Part shown: in pieces, positions 15,212 through 18,884 of the stretch | Numbering within the stretch: position 1 is the stretch's first letter | Layout of the letters: each line of letters begins with the position of its first letter | DNA from: an uncultured Bacteroidales bacterium | GTDB lineage: Bacteria > Bacteroidota > Bacteroidia > Bacteroidales > Marinilabiliaceae | Length of the DNA stretch: 18,884 nucleotides | Direction: 5' to 3' | NCBI GenBank assembly: GCA_934717675.1 | Contig: CAKUYZ010000029.1 | Coordinates: 1 to 18,884 of the forward strand | The notes under the pieces: model-generated | The model's database searches: none | Told to the model about the DNA's origin: nothing | What the model saw: the letters and a program-made list of their open reading frames with translations, nothing else | Made by a program: the position numbers and the translations under genes

Positions 15212-15654
15212 TCTTCTGTGCTTATTATGTCCAGCACGTCGGCCACAATCCTGTCATGGTCAAAGGCCAAGGGCGGCAGCTCATCCACATTGTGCCATTT
15301 TGCCTCGGCAGCGTCATCCCCCCCGTGCGCCAGGGGCTCACCGGGCAGTTCTGTGGCGTAGACAGCGCTCACGGTCCACCCGCGCGGGTCGCGGCCTGGC
15401 GTGTCGTATAGCCCAATCTGCGCCAACTGGTCGGCACTGTCTAGCCGCACCCCCGTCTCCTCCTCCAACTCGCGGCGCGCGGCTTCGGCCGACCTCTCGC
15501 CTTCATTGACAAAACCGCCAGGCAAGGCCCACTTGCCGGCGAAAGGCTCGTTGCCGCGGCGTATGAGCAGCACGGTGCGCACGCCATCGGCATTGGTGGA
15601 GAGGATTACTGCATCGGCGGTCAGCGCGGGGCGCGGATATTCGTATGAGTACAT
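15208..15654 (-). CDS. Nudix hydrolase
   Basis: A 148-residue single-domain protein with a complete Nudix box, G47-x5-E53-x7-R61-E-L-x-E-E-x-G68-V69, so it should bind metal and hydrolyse a nucleoside diphosphate linked to another group. The N-terminus (YPRPALTADAVIL) and GRDPRGWTVSAVY resemble the ADP-ribose/NrtR-like Nudix branch rather than classical MutT; the substrate is uncertain. There is no C-terminal winged helix, so it is not an NrtR/AraR-type regulator. It is the first gene of a two-gene unit with nth. No clear promoter is seen in the 78 nt between it and the upstream tRNA, which hold the tRNA terminator; expression may rely on read-through or an unrecognised promoter. Confidence 0.9.
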   Translation of the reverse strand: MYSYEYPRPALTADAVILSTNADGVRTVLLIRRGNEPFAGKWALPGGFVNEGERSAEAARRELEEETGVRLDSADQLAQIGLYDTPGRDPRGWTVSAVYATELPGEPLAHGGDDAAEAKWHNVDELPPLAFDHDRIVADVLDIISTEE

Positions 15655-15684
15655 TTTTTGCTACTTATGTGGGTGCAGGGATAC

Positions 15685-15714
15685 AAAAAAGCCCCAACCT
15701 ATTCAGGTCAGGGC
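15685..15714 (-). terminator. Terminator of the tRNA-Thr transcript
   Basis: On the minus strand a 10-bp stem (15714-15705 with 15700-15691; eight Watson-Crick and two G-U pairs) with loop GAAT is followed by six T (15690-15685). It begins 19 nt after the tRNA 3' end. Confidence 0.8.
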
Positions 15715-15732
15715 CAAAACTCTAAATCAAAG

Positions 15733-15805
<73 letters not shown>

Positions 15806-15816
15806 GTTTCCGACTG

Positions 15817-15847
15817 CAAAATTACTCACTTTCTCAAAAAGAGCAAA
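15817..15847 (-). promoter_or_regulatory. Primary-sigma promoter of tRNA-Thr
   Basis: On the minus strand TTTG (15847-15844), a 19-nt spacer, then TAATTTTG (15824-15817): an exact match to the Bacteroides consensus TTTG/TAnnTTTG. Transcription would begin around 15810, a few bases before the tRNA 5' end at 15805. Confidence 0.85.
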
Positions 15848-15909
15848 TGAGATGCCATATTATTTGCCCATGTAACTTTTTTTGCGAACATTGCGAACGT
15901 AAAATATTT

Positions 15910-17484
15910 ATGACGATGAAAAGACACATAGCAACGGCTGCTTTGCTCTCGGCCTCTGTCGCCATCTGGGCGCAAAGCTTTGGCTACAAGAACCCCGTCA
16001 TCCCCGGGTTCCATCCCGACCCAAGCGTCTGCAGGGTGGATTCAGACTACTACCTTGTTACGAGCAGTTTTGAGTTCGCTCCTGGCGTTCCGCTTTTCCA
16101 CAGTCGCGACCTTGTCAATTGGGAGCAGATAGGCCACTGCCTGACGCGCCCGGAGCAGTTGCCTTTGGAAAAATCCGGCTCATGGTGCGGCATCTACGCC
16201 CCGACCATAAGGTATCATGACGGCACATTCTTCATGATAACGACCAACGTGGCCGGAGGCGGCAACTTCATTGTCCACACCAAAGACATACGCGGAGAGT
16301 GGTCAGACCCCGTGTGGCTGAAGCAAGAGGGCATAGACCCCTCGCTCTTTTGGGAGGAGGACGGCACCTGTTACATGGTCTCCAACCCAAACGACGGCAT
16401 TTGGCTTTGCGAGATTGACCCGTTCACGGGAGAGCAGAAGACAGAATCGAAACTCATATGGGAAGGCATTGGAGGCCGATACCCTGAAGCCCCGCACATC
16501 TATAAGAAAGACGGTTGGTATTACCTCATGATCGCCGAGGGCGGCACGGAATATGGCCACTCGGAGACCATAGCCCGCAGCCGCAGGATCGACGGGCCAT
16601 ATCTGGGCAACCCTTCAAACCCCATCCTCACGCACTATTGCCAGGCCGCTGAGAGCAACCCCATCCAAGGCACCGGCCACGCCGACCTTGTCCAAGCTCA
16701 CGATGGCTCGTGGTGGATGGTCTGCCTGGCGTTCCGCCCCGTGAGCGGCAATAATCATGTCATGGGTCGCGAGACGTTCCTCGCCCCAGTGTCTTGGCCC
16801 AAAGGTGGCTGGCCCGTTGTTAACGGCAACGGCACCATAGCCTTGCAGATGGACGTCCCCACCCTGCCGCAACACCCTTTCGCCGCGCCAGCGGCAGAAG
16901 CCGACTTCAGCAAACCGCTTGGCCTTGAATGGAACTACCTGCGCAACTACTCACCCGCCGATTATTCCGTCCGTGGTGGTAAGCTGACGCTCACGGCATC
17001 AACGGAGAGCATAGATTCGGAAGGGTCGCCAACATTCGTAGGCCGAAGGCAGCAACACGCCAATTTCGTAGCCGAGACCAAAGTAACCCTTGATGGCAAA
17101 AACGTTGGTGACGAGGCAGGCATGACGCTCTATATGAAGTGCTATACGCACTATGACATTTCCCTTGTCCGCAATGCCGATGGCAAGACGTATGCTCGAC
17201 TTCGCTACCGCCTCGGCGAGTTGCGCCATGTGGAGAAAGAGATTGAAGCGGGCGGCAAAGGCGTGACGCTGCGCATCGAGGGCTCTCCAGAGTTATATTC
17301 TTTCAGCGTCTCCACAGACGGCCGCAACTTCACAACCCTCGGGCGTATGAACACCCGCTTCATTAGCTCCGAGGCAGGTGGCGGCTTCACTGGCGCATAC
17401 ATTGGCCTCTTTGCGCAGAAAACATCGGCAAAGGGCAAGGCTCAAGGCGTTTTCGACAGATTCTCATACAAGGCCAAAGATTAG
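15910..17484 (+). CDS. Secreted glycoside hydrolase family 43 (beta-xylosidase / arabinofuranosidase type)
   Basis: A 524-residue protein from the ATG at 15910; an ATG two codons later (15916, MKRHIATAALLSA) is equally likely, and the signal peptide ends near WAQ (residue 21). Upstream codons back to 15847 are open but would bury the signal peptide. A five-bladed GH43 propeller (about 25-315) has general base Asp37 in GFHPDPSV, Asp143 in GIDPSLF and general acid Glu193 in EAPHIY; His255 in GTGHADLV also fits the active site. A C-terminal concanavalin-like beta-sandwich (about 330-520) is typical of GH43 xylosidases. It should trim xylose or arabinose from hemicellulose in the periplasm or at the surface; the substrate is inferred from family. 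It is a single-gene unit, divergent from tRNA-Thr, with its own terminator. No clear consensus promoter was found. Confidence 0.93.
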   Translation: MTMKRHIATAALLSASVAIWAQSFGYKNPVIPGFHPDPSVCRVDSDYYLVTSSFEFAPGVPLFHSRDLVNWEQIGHCLTRPEQLPLEKSGSWCGIYAPTIRYHDGTFFMITTNVAGGGNFIVHTKDIRGEWSDPVWLKQEGIDPSLFWEEDGTCYMVSNPNDGIWLCEIDPFTGEQKTESKLIWEGIGGRYPEAPHIYKKDGWYYLMIAEGGTEYGHSETIARSRRIDGPYLGNPSNPILTHYCQAAESNPIQGTGHADLVQAHDGSWWMVCLAFRPVSGNNHVMGRETFLAPVSWPKGGWPVVNGNGTIALQMDVPTLPQHPFAAPAAEADFSKPLGLEWNYLRNYSPADYSVRGGKLTLTASTESIDSEGSPTFVGRRQQHANFVAETKVTLDGKNVGDEAGMTLYMKCYTHYDISLVRNADGKTYARLRYRLGELRHVEKEIEAGGKGVTLRIEGSPELYSFSVSTDGRNFTTLGRMNTRFISSEAGGGFTGAYIGLFAQKTSAKGKAQGVFDRFSYKAKD

Positions 17485-17509
17485 CACAGGCCTTCGGCAT
17501 ATTAACCTT

Positions 17510-17550
17510 GGCATCGGCGCAGCTTTCACGCCGGTGCCTTTCTCTTTTTA
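17510..17550 (+). terminator. Terminator of the GH43 gene
   Basis: A 10-bp stem (GGCATCGGCG at 17510-17519 with CGCCGGTGCC at 17529-17538, one G-U pair) with a 9-nt loop is followed by TTTCTCTTTTTA. It starts 25 nt after the GH43 stop. Confidence 0.85.
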
Positions 17551-17644
17551 TCTCAATAGACTAATACTTTCGTTGACGAACTTTTTGCGCGGCTCTTTGC
17601 AATGCCCGCACCGCTCATTTGGCAATAAATCAGCTTCTATATGG

Positions 17645-17684
17645 CAAACAAAAAGGGACGCGCTTCCCGCACGTCCCTTTCTTT
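17645..17684. terminator. Terminator of the bat operon (possibly bidirectional)
   Basis: The arms AAAGGGACG (17652-17660) and CGTCCCTTT (17672-17680) form a 9-bp stem around an 11-nt loop. On the minus strand it is followed by TTTTTGTTTG and lies 29 nt beyond the batE stop. On the plus strand TTTCTTTA follows, so it may also back up the GH43 terminator. Confidence 0.8.
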
Positions 17685-17709
17685 ATGACCGCTTGTGATT
17701 CCTCACAAC

Positions 17710-18459
17710 CTAAATCTTCTCGACATCTGCCGTCTTGAGCCAACCGACATTTCCGTCGCGGAGCTTCACCTCCACCCACTCCCCAAGAGTATCAACAATT
17801 GTCACTTTCGTACCCTCATGAAGCACAGCCATCTGCGTAGCATTCTTGTCTGGTGACGTGGCCAATGTTGAGGAAGATACCATGACGATGGCATCTTTCC
17901 CCGACACAATCTCCGTTTTCTTCCTCAGAGATATTGTGAGCGCGCCAATGGCCAACAGCAGCAGCACCGCAGCGCCGAAAAAGCCTGCCTTGCGTGCGGC
18001 CACAGAGTCAAGAAACAAGAAACAGCCCACCCCTATCATGGCCACGAAGAAGAGGATCAAAAAAGCCACGGCCCAGCCGTCAGAACTCAACCAATTGCAA
18101 AATTGGATCCACAAGCGGCTCACAAGGAGTGGCTCCACCACCTGCATCTTGTCCGTTTGGGCATAGGCCAACTCCAGGTTGGCGTCAACATCCGCATCTG
18201 ACGGATCTAGCCTTTTGCACCTCTCAAAATTGAGGATGGACTTGCCAAGCATGCCCTGCTTGAAATATGAGTACCCTAGATTATAGTAGAGGCCGGCACT
18301 CTCTTGCCCGTCTGCCAATATCGCCTCATAGGCGTCTACCGCCTCGGCATATTTGCCGTCTCGCGCCAAGGCGTCGGCATCGGCTACCGAGGGGGTGGCT
18401 GAGGTCACCGCTGTTGCGGCCAAGCCTATGGCTGCCAATATGATATGTCTGATATTCAT
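17710..18459 (-). CDS. batE: BatE-like protein: TPR, two membrane segments, SH3 domain
   Basis: A 249-residue product from the ATG at 18459 (MNIRHIILAAIGLAAT, signal peptide); an ATG 15 nt earlier (18474) would add five residues. Residues 26-92 hold TPR-type repeats (YAEAVDAYEAIL, LYYNLGYSYFKQGMLGKSILNFERCKRLDP). Two membrane segments (about 129-150 and 158-178) follow, then a bacterial SH3 domain (about 190-249, ending GWLKTADVEKI). This order matches BatE of the Bacteroides aerotolerance operon. The cellular role of Bat proteins is described mainly by the oxygen-tolerance phenotype; the molecular job is unsettled. It lies 45 nt after batD on the same strand and is the last gene before a terminator. 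Confidence 0.88.
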   Translation of the reverse strand: MNIRHIILAAIGLAATAVTSATPSVADADALARDGKYAEAVDAYEAILADGQESAGLYYNLGYSYFKQGMLGKSILNFERCKRLDPSDADVDANLELAYAQTDKMQVVEPLLVSRLWIQFCNWLSSDGWAVAFLILFFVAMIGVGCFLFLDSVAARKAGFFGAAVLLLLAIGALTISLRKKTEIVSGKDAIVMVSSSTLATSPDKNATQMAVLHEGTKVTIVDTLGEWVEVKLRDGNVGWLKTADVEKI

Positions 18460-18504
18460 CGTCTTTCTGTGCATTAACGTAGGGCGACTTAGGGAGCGAC
18501 GCCC

Positions 18505-18884
18505 CTATGCCTGTTTTTTCGCGTCAATCTTCTCGATGATGGCTATGGCGCGGGCGTAGACGTCGTCCATTGTGGCGGATACGGAAGCCGGGGCGTAGCG
18601 CGCAAACTCGCACTCGTCCAAAAGAGCCATAAAGTCGTCTGCCGCTTTGGGATCCACACCGTGGCTTGCCATCTTCTCCCTGGCGTTATCTTTCGTCAGC
18701 TCGCTCAACGAGAGCGTAAGTTTGTCACTCAGATAGCCCCAGAGCGAACGCATGACCTCGTCAAAGAACGCCTCACGTTTCCCTTCTTTGATATATTTGG
18801 CCGCCATCTTCAGCCTCTTGCGCGCCATCTTGTTGGCCTTGCGGCTCTTGACAAGGCTCATGTTGGCATGGTCATAAACCCTCT
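18505..18884 (-). CDS. batD: BatD-like protein, C-terminal part, cut by window edge
   Basis: The reading frame is open to the window end, with codons RVYDHAN preceding the first in-window Met (18861), so this is the C-terminal ~126 residues of a longer protein. The segment is the cytosolic tail seen after the last membrane helix of BatD: a basic helix (RKANKMARKRLKMAAKYI), then EAFFDEVMRSLWGYLSDKL and ALLDECEFARYAP. Full BatD proteins run about 600 residues with a periplasmic beta-rich body. Position directly upstream of batE supports the call and predicts batA, batB and batC beyond the right edge. Confidence 0.85.
   Translation of the reverse strand, partial: RVYDHANMSLVKSRKANKMARKRLKMAAKYIKEGKREAFFDEVMRSLWGYLSDKLTLSLSELTKDNAREKMASHGVDPKAADDFMALLDECEFARYAPASVSATMDDVYARAIAIIEKIDAKKQA

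Noticed and set aside
15208..15654. Nudix-related arabinose/xylose regulator (NrtR/AraR type) beside the GH43 gene
   Set aside because: The protein is only 148 residues with no C-terminal winged helix, and its catalytic Nudix box is intact, so an enzyme is more likely.
15863..15912. Consensus promoter for the GH43 gene (TTTG at 15881, TATTTATG at 15905)
   Set aside because: The spacing is right (20 nt), but the -7 box would overlap the start codon and the transcript would begin after both candidate starts.

Overview
This window is a stretch of Bacteroidota chromosome, very probably a gut-type Bacteroidales with fairly high G+C. The evidence is a hybrid two-component system with the Bacteroidota fusion layout, BatD and BatE homologues, a prolyl peptidase close to Porphyromonas PtpA, GH9 and GH43 enzymes with Bacteroidota-style export signals, and promoters of the Bacteroides primary-sigma type (TTTG, about 19-20 nt, TAnnTTTG). 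The species cannot be named from the sequence. All genes look like ordinary chromosomal genes. I saw no insertion sequence, CRISPR array, phage gene, SusC/SusD pair or rRNA.

Layout. (1) 1-3208, plus strand: the 3' two-thirds of a hybrid two-component sensor/regulator, followed 3 nt later by a small AlaX-like tRNA-editing protein. (2) 6721-3223, minus strand: a small secreted protein of unknown function, then a 1005-residue ABCG-type half transporter with an extra N-terminal domain and an unusually long outer loop. A candidate promoter precedes the pair. (3) 6947-9082, plus strand: a secreted S9 prolyl peptidase (PtpA/DPP IV type), closed by a strong bidirectional terminator. (4) 10887-9181, minus strand: a lipoprotein GH9 glycanase, divergent from an ECF sigma factor gene (plus) that has no anti-sigma partner in view. 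(5) 11871-14462, plus strand: clpB, preceded by a repeat-rich 225-bp leader and followed by a strong terminator. (6) 15654-14552, minus strand: a Nudix hydrolase and endonuclease III, translationally coupled by a 4-nt overlap. (7) 15805-15733, minus strand: tRNA-Thr(CGT) with its own near-perfect promoter and terminator. (8) 15910-17484, plus strand: a secreted GH43 glycosidase with a terminator. (9) 18884-17710, minus strand: the 3' end of batD, then batE with a terminator.

How the genes fit together: most units are independent housekeeping or scavenging functions. GH9, GH43 and the peptidase supply extracytoplasmic polymer breakdown. ClpB, Nudix-Nth and the Bat genes concern protein, nucleotide and oxidative stress. 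The part least explained by known biology is the secreted-protein/ABC-transporter pair in region 2, and it is the best candidate for an undescribed system. The evidence for a joint function is only gene order, spacing and strand. The clpB leader, with nested direct and inverted repeats, is the most interesting non-coding stretch.
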